NCBI GenBank assembly: GCA_031771865.1
Contig: JASISA010000041.1
Span: forward strand, 1,426,001 to 1,490,000
Direction of reading: 5' to 3'
Length of the DNA stretch: 64,000 bases
Origin: Nothophaeocryptopus gaeumannii
Lineage: Eukaryota; Ascomycota; Dothideomycetes; Mycosphaerellales; Mycosphaerellaceae
The notes beneath the pieces are model-generated. The model ran no database searches, had not been told where the DNA came from, and worked only from the letters and a program-made list of their open reading frames with translations. A program made the position numbers and the translations under genes. Numbering within the stretch: the stretch's first letter is position 1; each line of letters begins with the position of its first letter. Of this stretch, positions 32,439-42,508 are shown piece by piece.

Positions 32439-33981
32439 TGGGTACTAGCTGGTGGTTGATCCCGCTGTATTGCTCGTCGGATTGACCCTTGTCCTTGCTC
32501 CAGTACAATGGTCTTAGCCCTGTTCACCGCCCCAACTGGCCTCCCAAACCTCTGTAGTGTTCGCTTCTCTACTGCTGTTCCTATTGGCCTCCTGCCTGGG
32601 ACATATTCGCGGCTTGTCCGGGTAGCTGTTTGGTCCTCTCCCTCCCCATTCGCTCCTTGCTGTAGAGGAGGGGAAGGCAGAGGAGAAGTAGAGCTAGGAG
32701 TACTGTAGGTTAGCTTAGCCATGTAGCTCGCCCCTATCTTCTTCATGCTCTGAATCTTGTCCTTGATTGCTTGTCTCTTTGAGCACATATAGTGCCAAGC
32801 TGGGTGGTTCTGACTGCAATTTCCGCATTTACTGTGCTTTAATCGGTCTGCCTCTGCAAGCTTCTCGTGCGCACATTCTCTTATATTATGGCTTCCTCCA
32901 CACCTTGCACACCGTACCGTTTGTGCACCTTGTGCCGATATGGCCATATCTTTGGCAGTTGAAGCACTGTGTTATTGTCCATTGGTGGTCCCATTCTTCA
33001 GTGTCGTGGAGCACTCCGGAGATGATAATGCCCTTCTCTACCGTAGCTCTGGCAGCTTCCACCGTCTTCAGTTCGACTACTAGAGTGCTCTGTTTCTTTG
33101 TTCCCGTTGCTATAGCTTTCTGGCCCTTCCACCAGGCATTCTGTACTTGGATTCCGGGTATTAGCCGCTTGTTGTCTTCCTCAATTGACTGGATCCGCTG
33201 TGTAGTAGGGTCGTTTCCTGCAACTGTAACAAAGTGGACTTGGACTGGGAAGGTTTTCTATGCTATTCTTGCCTCCTTCAAGACCTTGCCTAGGCCTTGG
33301 GTGTCTGCCGCCATTCGGTTCCTTGCTGCAGGGTCCGTAGTCGAGAACTAGTCTATCGGGGACCTTCTTGACTGCGACTACATGTGCCCAGTTCCCTCCT
33401 TCTGCAGTAAAACGCGAAACAATCCGGGTAGCTTCAGCATCCCTAAGCTCAGCCCTAGTCGCTTCGTTGTCTACGTGAATCTTGAGGGAGCACGCAGCTC
33501 TTTGTGCTTTAATGCTAGACAGCTGGGCTGGCTGTTGGGCTGCGACTGTAGCCCAGGTTGTCTTTAGTCCTAGACTCTGCTCTATCTTCTTCTGAATCTG
33601 TGTAATACTCCGTTGGATAGATTCCAGAGTGGCTTCCTGGTTGGTGCGCTTCGTGGTCCGCGCTGCAGTTGAGTGAATCATATCCAGAATCATCTGGATT
33701 GCCCTCTAGTTGGAGGGAGGAGTGTTGACTCTAATGCATCAGTTCAGCTGCCTCATTCTGAATCTCTTTCAGGGCCTCCCAAGGTGAGAGGGGACCCTGC
33801 TGGTTCTTGTTTACTGCTGCGTTCTTCTCTCTATACCCCTTCTCTTGGGAGGTTGGGTAGGAAGCTAGATTGATACTCCTGTATCTCTGCCTGTAGTAGT
33901 TTCTTCAGTAACCTCTTGAAATGGCTCTAGTCCGTTGTCTGTGCCTGAGGCAGCACAGCCTTGTGCACTGGCCATGCTTGG
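32435..33981 (-). pseudogene. LINE-C ORF1: gag-like zinc-knuckle protein
   Basis: Probable start MASAQGCAASGTDNG near 33981. The readable parts are 33693-33181 (coiled N-terminal region SIQRSITQIQKKIEQSLGL, then RAELRDAEATRIVSRF) and 32947-32435 (zinc knuckles CARCGGSHNIREC and CGNCSQNHPAWHYMC, then a Ser/Pro-rich part). Two or three stops separate them. ORF1 proteins of this group bind element RNA. The ORF ends in TGA (32437-32435) overlapping the ORF2 ATG. Confidence 0.75.
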
Positions 33982-34638
33982 CAGAGAATTCTCTTCTTCT
34001 AATGCTGAGAATCAGTATTTTCGAGCGCTGACTGCGCACCCGCCAACAGCGGCGTGTAGCCGTGCTTTGGATGCGTGTATTGCCTTGATAGGTTCCGTAT
34101 GTTCTGAGGTTTTGGTAATGCCGCCTCCCCAAATTCGTTCGAGGTGTTTCCGCTATGTAGTAAGGTCGTTTCCTATAACTATAATAAAGTGGACTTGGAC
34201 TAGGAAGGTTTTCTAGGCTATTCTTACCTCCTTTAAGACCTTGTCTAGGCCTTAGGTATCTACTACTATTCGGTTCCTTGCTATAGAGTCCGTAGTCGTG
34301 AGAACTAGTCTATTAGGGACCTTCTTAACTACGACTATATATGCCTAGTTCCCTCCTTCTATAGTAAAACGCGAAATAATCCGGGTAGCTTTAGTATCCC
34401 TAAGCTTAGCCCTAGCTACTTCGTTATCTACGTGAATCTTAAGGGAGTACGTAGCTCTTTATACTTTAATACTAGATAGCTAGGCTAGCTATTAGGCTAC
34501 GACTATAGCCTAGGTTATCTTTAGTCCTAGACTCTACTCTATCTTCTTCTAAATCTATGTAATACTCCGTTAGATAGATTCTAGAGTAGCTTCCTAGTTA
34601 GTATGCTTCGTAGTCCGCGCTATAGTTAAGTAAATTAT

Positions 34639-34967
34639 TGTTACGCACGGTATCTCGCTTGTCAGGTGACTCGCTTAATCACGTGGAATGGCTTCTTTGG
34701 AGAATGCGTCGGCAAGTGGAACGAAGTGAAGGAAGTCTTGGCTTATTCCAATCAGTGAGATTGTAACATGAGTTGAACACGATGATTGCTAGTCAACCAT
34801 CGTTCCTAAATACATAAGAGACTTTAGGTGATCAGTGTGATCAGACTGATCGCCTAGGGAGGTGATCATCCTGATCAGGGTGATCAGGAGGCTCTGCTCG
34901 GTCTCGTACCTTACGATCAGTAACACGTGACCTCGCACTGGGCAAGGACCCAGCACGAACCGTAACA
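34639..34967 (-). repeat. Gypsy-2 3' LTR
   Basis: 329 bp, TG...CA ends. The first 165 bp match the Gypsy-1 LTR; the remainder is unrelated. Confidence 0.93.
34829..34886. promoter_or_regulatory. TGATCA motif cluster in Gypsy-2 U3 (3' LTR)
   Basis: Five exact TGATCA palindromes plus one TGATCG within 58 bp, and a further GATCA downstream at 34915. None occurs in the Gypsy-1 U3. Function inferred from clustering only. Confidence 0.5.
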
Positions 34968-34979
34968 CCATCCCCTTTT
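34968..34979 (-). other. Polypurine tract of Gypsy-2
   Basis: AAAAGGGGATGG on the element strand directly before the 3' LTR. Confidence 0.78.
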
Positions 34980-35055
34980 AGCCTAGCGTCGTCCCGACGC
35001 TTATACATAGCTCGAGTCGGTCCTTAGACGCCAGTCGTCATGGGTTTTCGTAGTC

Positions 35056-35661
35056 ATGCCTCCTAGGCTCTCCTCCTCCACCCACCGCCGCCACAAGCTT
35101 GCAGATTTCCTGGATCGCACTGGTACCGTCATGGTAAAGCAGTGTTCGACGTGCGCGAAGCACAAGAGGGTGTGTCGGGTACACGTTCGGTCGGGTCGAT
35201 GTAACGAGTGTGTCCGGCGCGGTCAGCGCTGCGACATGAAGGTCACAAAGTCTGAGTTCGACCGGCTGGTGGCTGAACGTGAGAGGCTCCAGTCTAGTAT
35301 AAAGGAGGCTCAGCAGGCGCAAGAGGAGGCGCAGCACCGGTTAGAGGAAGCGCAGCGCTCTCAGCAGATGGCTTTCGAAGCGTCTCGTACGGCGTTTGCC
35401 CGCGAGATGAGATTGCGACAACAGTTGGACTTAGTGGATAAGCGGTCCGATGAGGCTGTTGCTGTGGAAATACGGGATATCGAGGAGCAGGAGCAAGAGG
35501 AGCGGGCAGCTGAAGCTACGCTAGGCTTCGACGAACCGTCCTACGGGCTGAATCTGTCTCCTATGACCTGGGGCGCCCTCGAGGGCGTTGATCCCTTCGA
35601 TTGGTCGTTACTGGATCCCAACCCCGATGGAATTGTTGCAGGAGTAAGCGGCAATTCATAA
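35056..35661 (+). CDS. Antisense ORF of Gypsy-2: Zn2Cys6-like, coiled-coil protein
   Basis: 201 aa from ATG 35056, same position and orientation as the Gypsy-1 ORF at 21766. Six Cys follow C-x2-C-x6-C-x8-C-x2-C-x6-C (CSTC, CRVHVRSGRC, CVRRGQRCD), again Zn2Cys6-like. Shared blocks with the other ORF are KRVCRVHxxSGRC, a basic T(E/K)xE(W/F)xRL turn, a long coiled coil (LVAERERLQSSIKEAQQAQE) and LSPxTW near the end. Outside these blocks the two proteins differ strongly. The ORF is fully open although gag and pol of this element carry many frameshifts. It overlaps the pol 3' end. Function is inferred as DNA binding or regulation, not shown. Confidence 0.75.
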   Translation: MPPRLSSSTHRRHKLADFLDRTGTVMVKQCSTCAKHKRVCRVHVRSGRCNECVRRGQRCDMKVTKSEFDRLVAERERLQSSIKEAQQAQEEAQHRLEEAQRSQQMAFEASRTAFAREMRLRQQLDLVDKRSDEAVAVEIRDIEEQEQEERAAEATLGFDEPSYGLNLSPMTWGALEGVDPFDWSLLDPNPDGIVAGVSGNS

Positions 35662-38600
35662 GATGTTCCCGCGGCTCCCAGGTAATTTCGAGTCGTCGTA
35701 CCCTCTCCATTTAATAAGGTACTGATCGTCTTTATAGTCCAGAATCTTTTCGACTTCGAATTCGGTTTCTTCTTGTGGGACAAATGAAAATGTCTCCTGA
35801 CAAGGTGTCTCGGCGTCGGCTGGTTCCAAAGAGAGATGTGGAACACTGGATGAATCTTTGCATCTGCCGGTAGTCGTAGTCGGTAGTTGACCGGTCCTTG
35901 GCCTCTTCAATCAAAAATGGCCCGACCTTTACATGGTCTAACTTCCTGGTCTTTCTTCTCGTTTTGAGATTTCTCGTGAGGAGATAGACCTTATCCCCTC
36001 CTTCAGCTGAGGTGCCATTTGTGAGCCATGCTGTCGCGATTTCAGCAGGTGTCCTTGTTGTCGTAGGATGGCCTTGTTCATTTCCGAGTGAACATCCTTA
36101 AGCTGGTCAACCGCAATCAACGCCCGTGGTGCGTTAGGTGAATGCCAGGTTCGCCAAACAGGTGTGGATCCCTTCCAAAGTTTGCGAAGAATGGCGTGAG
36201 ACCGTCGTCTCGGATTGCTGGTTGTTGAGTGCGATTTGTGCCATGGGTAGGAGTGATACCCAATTGTCCTGTGCGTAGTTGATGTAGTGGCGTAGGTATT
36301 GTTCTAGTGTCTGGTTCATCCGTTCGGTTTGTCCGTCGGTTTGCGGATGAAACGCCGTTGATAGCTTGTGTCTGATCCCGATCGTGGATACGAGTGTCTT
36401 CCAGTAGTTCGATGTGAACAACTTGTCTCTGTCGGTAATGAAGACCTCTGGGAATCCGTGATATCGTACAAGTCTATCCAGCACAAGGTGTCGAGTTGCT
36501 CTGCCGTGTATGTCTCACACGCAGGAATAAAGTGCGCGTACTTCGTGAGCCTGTCGACCATGACCAGTATCATGTCGTACTTGACTTTCGTTGCTTGATC
36601 CGTCGATCCTGGGAGTTTCGTAATGAAATCCATCGTAACTTCGTCCCATGGTTGTGTCGGTGGGCTCCGGAATTTAAGTTGTCCGTACTTCGAATGTCGA
36701 GATGCCTTGTTCTGTTGGCATTGAACACAGCGTGCGATGTATTTCTTGACTCGTTCTCGCATATGTGGGAATCCAAAGTTGCGTTGGATAAGCTCTACTG
36801 TCTTCGAGATTCCTGGATGTCCGTATTGCGGATCGTTGTGATGGTGTCGAATGCACTCTTCCTGTCGGTCCGTCGGTACTTGGTACTTTCCCTGTGCAAT
36901 AGGAAATTGTTCTGTCTTGTCTTGCAGAACTCGCACTATGTTGTTGAACTCCATTTGGTTGGCACTCAGGCTTCCATCCTGATTTGTCTTGAGTATGCTG
37001 TGCTGCACTCTTTCCTTTCCTTCCATGTTGTCACTTCGTCGGCTCAGTGCGTCGGCTCGACCGTTGTCTTTACCAGGTGTATAGCGGATTTCGAACTTGT
37101 ACTGACCAAGGAGCTCCGACCAGCGGGTCTGCCTTCGAGTCAGTTGTTTAGTCGTAGTGAAGTAGGTCAGATTCTTGTGATCAGAAAGAATCGTGAGCCT
37201 GGGTGCTCCTTCCGCATATGCTCGCCAGTGCTGCAGGGCAGCGACAATCGCAAGAAGTTCCTTATCATGGATGTCATAATTCTCTTCTGCAGGAGTCATC
37301 TTTCGTGAGTAGTAGGCTACCGGGTGTCGCTTCCCGTCGTGCTCCTGTGTCAGACACGCGCCTATCGCCATATCCGATGCATCTGTTTCGATTTGCACTT
37401 CCTTCGTACCGTCGAAAAGTCGAAGCGTTGGCGCTGTGGCGCACATTTCTTTGAGTTTGTCGAATGCCTGTTGGTGTCGTTTTTCCCACTGGAACTTGTG
37501 TCTTTTCTCGTGAGTTCCGTCATTGGTTTCGCAATCCTTGAGTAGTCTGGGATGAACTTTCGATTGTAGTTCGCGAGTCCAAGGAAGGATTGTACTTCGG
37601 TAACATTCGTGGGTCGAGGCCATTCGTGTATCGACCGTGTCTTTGCTGGATCGATTTGGATTCCTTTCGTACTAAGGATAAATCCAAGGAATTTGACTTC
37701 CTTTTGTGGAACTCGCATTTCTCTGGTGCTGTCTTGAACCCTACTCGTGTGAGGCGTTCGAAGACGTCTTGACTTGCTTGATATGCTTGCTCAGTTCTCC
37801 TTGGTATAGACCAAGATGTCGTCCATGTAAGCGATAACACAGACGTCAAGCAAATCTCGTAGTGTTTCATTGACAAGGTCCTGGCATGAGGCTGGCGCAT
37901 TGGTAAGCCCCATTGGCATAACCAGAAACTCGTAAAGTCCATATCTTGTTCGGAATGCAGTCTTCCATTCTTCTCCCTTCGCCATTCGTATTGCGTAGAA
38001 TGCGTCTCGGAGGTCGATCTTTGTAAACCAGTCTGATCCGGTAAGTCGATCTTGTGCTTCTTCGATGCTTGGTAATGGATATCGGTTCTTGATTGTCATG
38101 TCGTTGAGCCTTCTATAGTCAACGACCATTCGCAACTTCCCGTTCTGCTTTGGTACGAAGAGAATTGGAGAGCCTGCGCTTGAGGTGGACTTCCGTATCC
38201 ATCCTTTGGCTAGCTTCTCCTTCAGCCATTCATCTAGGGCTTTGAGCTCTTTCTCAGATAATGCGTAAATGGGTCCCCATGGAGGCTCTTTCCCAGGCTG
38301 AATCTTGATCTTGTGATCCCATGGTTGGTGTATAGGTAAGGCTTCCTTTGCCTTCCTCTTCCTGAAAGAGTCTCGACCATCTTTGGTACTCCTCAGGGAC
38401 ATCTGGCGCTGAGATCGCCATCTGCTTTCCAGGATTGCCAGTTCCTCGTCCCGTGATTCCGTGACCTGCTGGACCTACGCAGTGTCTATCCGGGGTGGCT
38501 CCAGTCTCTGGGCTCAGTGTCGGCGCAAGCTGAGTTGTGCACAGCTGTTCTTTCGCCTCATCCGCCGCGTACTTTCGACGCTGTACGGGTCTGATACGGG

Positions 38601-39003
38601 TGGCACTTCCGTATCCTTCAAATGTGAGTACTCCTCTCTTCCAGTCAATTACTGGGTTGTGCTTTTCAACCAAGGCATGCCTAGCACGATATCCCAGCTG
38701 GCCATAGCTGTGACATCTAAGACAATCTCCTCGTGGTGCTGTTGGATAGCCAGTGGTAGCGGTATCGTCTCGCGCTCCACACAGGGTAAGGGTGATCCGT
38801 CGACCGCGATCAGTTCATACCCTTGTTTCTTCGTCTGGGTAGCTAGTCCAGTCCGTTTTACAAATGACTCGGATGCAAAGTTCCCGCTCGCTCCGGAGTC
38901 GATCATGGCACTCGTCTTGAGTCCATTGACGATAACTTGTGCTGAACACTGTTGCTGATGCTTGAGCTTCTTGTGTGACGTTTAACTCCCTTCGGCCGCT
39001 CAT
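35645..39003 (-). pseudogene. pol: Gypsy-2 pol, broken by frameshifts
   Basis: The same domain order as Gypsy-1 can be followed in overlapping frames: protease (38906-38649), RT (38402-37791), RNase H to integrase (37623-36316), integrase end (36484-36134) and chromodomain (35910-35656). The start ATG at 39003 overlaps the gag stop as ATGA, and here the frame MSGRRELNVTQEAQ continues correctly into the protease. The end of the chromodomain reads EITWEPREHL against ENTWEPESNL in Gypsy-1, marking where the two elements begin to differ. No functional polyprotein can be made from this copy as it stands. Confidence 0.85.
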
Positions 39004-40974
39004 GCCTGAGGAGTCGATCCTTTCCCGAGACTGTGGCTCTATTGTCAACCAGTCCAGGATCTGTATACGTGTTTCCTCCAGTGTTTTGGCCATAGCTTTC
39101 TCTTGTGGCAACTCGTTGCATGCGTATCGGCTCTGACATGCTTGTGCTTGTTTGTAGCCATTCTTGAGGTCTTGGATCGATGTTCTCATCTCGTTCGTAA
39201 CGACTTGTCCGCGCGGTGTTAGGTACCCGTACGGTGTAAACCAGCTTCCAATTGGTGGTCTATCCCAGATGAATGTTGAAAACTCTTCTGGACGTCTAGC
39301 CTGGGATACCTCCAGAACATTGATCGTAGTTGTCCTAGGAAGAAATCAAACTTAACTGGGTTAAGCAGTCTTCCTCCTGTCGGTGTTCGTGGAAAGATCT
39401 CTTCACTGTTGCGTGCTATGTGAAGGATCATCTTGCGTATTGGTTCCGGTGCGTCCACGCTAAGGTGAAGTATTTCGTCGTTGTCATCGTCCTCACTGGA
39501 TTCTTCTTCTTCTTCCGAGGTTCCTTCCTCAGTTTCATCGTCACTGGATGACTCTTGTGGGTTCTCCGGAATCTCAGGTAAGATACCCGTGATAGGGTAG
39601 TCGTCCGCCTGAGAAGCGACATCCATCACCACTTCCTCCTGTGGGGTCCCCTCAGATTCATTGGGATTTTGGTTCTCCTTATCGCTGTCATCAGCGCCCC
39701 AACAGGTCTCATCCAAATCCTCCTCGTCCGGCGTTTGAACGTGACGATCAAGTTGTCGTAGTTCGTCCGGAATTGGTAAGTGTCGGTGTCCTCCAACTGT
39801 GGTGTTGATTGGTGGAACCGGGGCAGGTCTTCGTGGCGCAGACGGCCAGTATCCTGCTTCCATCTTCGAGGAGTAGTGTGTTTGACACGAATCGTCATAA
39901 CAGAATCGCCAGTGAAGGCTTCCGTGACCGTTCCGCAGTTCCCGACCTGTCTCGTCAGGTAACTTTCGTGTCATCATACCAAACAATCGTGGCTTTTGTT
40001 GATCGGCGCCTGTCGTTTCGTAGGCTCCGCGTCCCACGTCGTGGTTTCGTTGCATCGTGTTGAACTGTCGTTGCACCATGTTCTTTGAACGACAATTCCT
40101 CGCATAGTGGCCTTCCTTGCCACATGCATAGCAATTCAGTTTCTTCTCATTTCTTCTGGGCGAACTCTTGCCCTTCCTACTTCCTTTGAACGGGCGACCT
40201 TTCTGGGTTGCATTGAACTGCCAGTCCATTGCATCGGGGTCGCGTTGCTGTCTCTGAGGTGGTTTAGACCACCCATCGCGTCGTCCCGAGGGCACATAGC
40301 CTGCCCTTCCGTAACCTTGAATCATAGCGTCGCTCCATGGCTCGCTCGTAAAGTTGGTCGTCCAGTTCAATCGCCGCTTTAATCAGTTCTCCGAGGCTGT
40401 CGATCTTCCCAGAGTATCGCATCAGTTCATCCTTGACTGAGTCTCTGAGACCTCGTCGGAACATAACTTGAGAGCATCGTCGTCCCAATCCGTGATCTGG
40501 GCGTGCTCCTGAAACTTGGCTGCGTAGTCTGCCGTGGAACCCTTCTGAGTGAGATGTTGATAAGCGACCGCGGTCGAAACCTCGTTCGAGACTCCATACA
40601 CCTGCTTCATTGCGTTCTTCATGTGATTCCAGGTCCTGAAGATTCCCGCTGAATCCTCGTCACTGTCCAAGTAGTTCCTGAGAAAAGGTTTGATCCAGTG
40701 CTGCACACGTCCTCGCATAAAGGTCGTTGCGAAGAGTGGCTTCTGAGCTTCACCCATCTCGTTGAACTTGAAGTACATGTCCATTTGGGTAAGCCAGACG
40801 TCGAACTTGTCTCGGTCGCCATAATAGTAGTCCGGCTTGCCGACCTTGAGGAACTGTCGTTGGTGTGGTTGGCAAGTGCATTGATGGCCGACTGAGATGT
40901 GCTGGATCGTTGGCGAGAGCTTCCTGCTTCGCTGGGGCGGGAGTTCCCCTTCCGGTTTGCTGAGAGGCACTCAT
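39000..40974 (-). pseudogene. gag: Gypsy-2 gag, broken by frameshifts
   Basis: Starts at ATG 40974 (MSASQQTGRGTPAP). Frame changes occur near 40930, 40850, 40560, 40470, 40320, 39290 and 39025 relative to Gypsy-1. The gag core, the zinc knuckle (CYACGKEGHYARNC) and the acidic stretch are intact in 40370-39219. Confidence 0.82.
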
Positions 40975-40991
40975 CCTGAGGGTGTTCAAAG

Positions 40992-41322
40992 TGTTACGCA
41001 CGGTATCTCGCTTGTCAGGTGACTCGCTTAATCACGTGGAATGGCTTCTTTGGAGAATGCGTCGGCAAGTGGAACGAAGTGAAGGAAGTCTTGGCTTATT
41101 CCAATCAGTGAGATTGTAACATGAGTTGAACACGATGATTGCTAGTCAACCATCGTTCCTAAATACATAAGAGACTTTAGGTGATCAGTGTGATCAGACT
41201 GATCGCCTAGGGAGAGGTGATCATCCTGATCAGGGTGATCAGGAGGCTCTGCTCGGTCTCGTACCTTACGATCAGTAACACGTGACCTCGCACTGGGCAA
41301 GGACCCAGCACGAACCGTAACA
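40992..41322 (-). repeat. Gypsy-2 5' LTR
   Basis: 331 bp. Differs from the 3' LTR by at least an extra AG (GGGAGAGG against GGGAGG). Followed by the ATTAT duplication. Confidence 0.93.
41182..41241. promoter_or_regulatory. TGATCA motif cluster in Gypsy-2 U3 (5' LTR)
   Basis: Same TGATCA array as in the 3' LTR, upstream of the inferred start of gag-pol transcription. Confidence 0.5.
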
Positions 41323-42462
41323 ATTATATCTAGAATTATCTAGATTGCCCTCTCTAGTTAGAGGGAGGAGTATTAACTCTAATGCATTAGTTTAGCTGCC
41401 TCATTCTGAATCTCTTTCAGGGCCTCCCAAGGTGAGAGGGGATCCTACTAGTTCTTATTTACTACTGCGTTCTTCTCTCTATACCCCTTCTCTTGGGAGG
41501 TTGGGTAGGAAGCTAGATTAATACTCCCTATATCTCTACCTATAGTAGTTTCTTTAGTAACCTCTTGAAATAGCTCTAGTCCGTTATCTATGCCTAAGGT
41601 AGTATAGTCTTGTGCACTAGCTATACTTAGTAGAGAATTCTCTTCTTCTAATACTAAGAATTAGTATTTTCGAGCGCTAACTACGTACCCGCTAATAGTA
41701 GCGTATAGCCGTGCTTTGGATACGTGTATTACCTTAATAGGTTCCGTATATTCTAAGGTTTTAGTAATACCGCCTTAAGAAAGACCCTCTTATCTAGTTT
41801 AATATAAGACTTTAGAGGGAAAAGGACGCCCTTTTATAGTCCCTATATAAAGAAAAGAAGCGTAGAAAGCGAGGCTAAAAGCTCTTTAAGCTAGTTAGGG
41901 CTAAAGAAGAAAGCAGAGTAATCTTTATAAGCCTAAATAAGGTAGCTAGGGCAAAGGAGATATTAGCTAAAAAGGAAGTAAAGAAAGATACTAATTAGGC
42001 TACTAAAGAGATAGCTAAAGTTTAGAAAGAGGTAGAGAAATAGTTCTAAGCTAATACTCGGTAGTTAAAGGCTATTTAAAAGCAATAGGAGGTAAAGGAG
42101 AAGAAAGAGAACGCTACTACTAAAAAAGTAAGGAAAGAAATATAAAAGGAAGTTAACTAAGCTAATAAATAGCTAGATACTAACCTTAAGGAGTCTATTA
42201 AGAAGGTAAAGAACCCCCTAAGGCGTATTATCTTTAAATAGCCCTAAAATAAAGATATAGTAGTTACACTAAGTAAGAAGTCTTAAAACCTAGTAGCTAG
42301 TAGATTAGGGCGTATAAGGAGGTAGCTAAAGCACCTCTAAGGCTTTAACCTATCTTAAATTAAAGAGTATATTAAGTTTACTTAGAATCCTAAGTTTCAT
42401 GTAATTCGGTTAGGAATTGGCTGAGTTATTCACTTACAAAGGTAGGTGGTTAGTGTGTAGGT

Positions 42463-42506
42463 GTCTGTGCGCCATATAGGGCTGTGCGCCAAGCCGGGAA
42501 ACCTTC
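42463..42506 (-). repeat. Right terminal inverted repeat of the Fot1-like element
   Basis: 44 bp ending GCCGGGAAACCTTC; inverted match to 18715-18758 at 43 of 44 positions; followed by TA (42507-42508). Confidence 0.93.
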
Positions 42507-42508
42507 TA

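Larger units (their letters stand above)
28965..34149 (-). mobile_element. LINE-C: near full-length Tad1-like LINE
   Basis: About 5.2 kb on the minus strand, inserted into LINE-B. Its (TTA)n tail is at 28965-28985 and its 5' end near 34149. Most of the sequence keeps CpA/TpG, so RIP is light, but both ORFs carry several TAG/TAA stops. Junction repeats are only GCTAT (28960-28964 and 34152-34156), too short to call a target duplication with confidence. About 2.7 kb of LINE-B is missing at the insertion point. Confidence 0.82.
34639..41322 (-). mobile_element. Gypsy-2: Ty3/Gypsy chromovirus with many small indels
   Basis: About 6.68 kb, LTRs at 34639-34967 and 40992-41322, target duplication ATTAT (34634-34638 and 41323-41327). 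Same orientation as Gypsy-1 and very similar in gag-pol and R/U5, but different in U3 and in the plus-strand ORF. gag and pol are split by at least ten single-base indels relative to Gypsy-1, mostly in homopolymers, with little sign of RIP. The two LTRs differ by at least a 2-bp AG indel. Confidence 0.93.
20569..41800 (-). mobile_element. LINE-B: RIP-mutated Tad1-like LINE, multiply interrupted
   Basis: Present as 20569-21305, 28096-28964, about 34150-34638 and 41328-41800, aligned with successive parts of LINE-C but with most CpA/TpG lost to TpA. A 12-bp target duplication AATATAAGACTT lies at 20557-20568 and 41801-41812 in the Fot1 transposase frame. On the minus strand the element ends in a (TTA)n tail of about 25 units (20569-20643). 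It is split by Gypsy-1 (ATAGT duplication), LINE-C and Gypsy-2 (ATTAT duplication). The part equivalent to about 30510-33190 of LINE-C is missing. Orientation is minus; ORF1 lies at the high-coordinate end. Confidence 0.82.
18806..42400 (+). pseudogene. Fot1/pogo-like DDE transposase, RIP-degraded, three segments
   Basis: Segment 1 begins at ATG 18806 (MDQIEKALADLRLL) with the CENP-B/pogo-type helix-turn-helix start (ISKTAKKFKIERSKL) and runs with stops to about 19560. Segment 2 resumes after LINE-A at about 19951-20568 and contains the DDE-type core (RLLFINSYSLYLNMRF, ILLAIYPPYSIYRL, LLDISLFAPLA). Segment 3 (41801 to about 42400) is the basic and coiled C-terminus (YKEKKRRKRG, LVRAKEESRVIF). 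The reading frame is continuous across the insertions once target duplications are allowed for. At least a dozen TAG/TAA stops fit C-to-T or G-to-A RIP changes. The catalytic Asp of the HGSH-type motif is changed (INSYSLY), so the protein is dead. Confidence 0.85.
18715..42506 (+). mobile_element. Fot1/pogo-type DNA transposon interrupted by nested retroelements
   Basis: Terminal inverted repeats of 44 bp (18715-18758 and 42463-42506) match at 43 positions and are flanked by TA on both sides, as expected for Tc1/mariner-superfamily elements. Element-derived DNA is limited to 18715-19560, about 19965-20568 and 41801-42506, roughly 2.15 kb in total, a normal length for this family. The rest of the interval is later insertions. 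The element is heavily RIP-mutated: many CAG-to-TAG and TGG-to-TAG changes and very high TpA content. It is inactive, but the inverted ends are well preserved. Confidence 0.9.
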
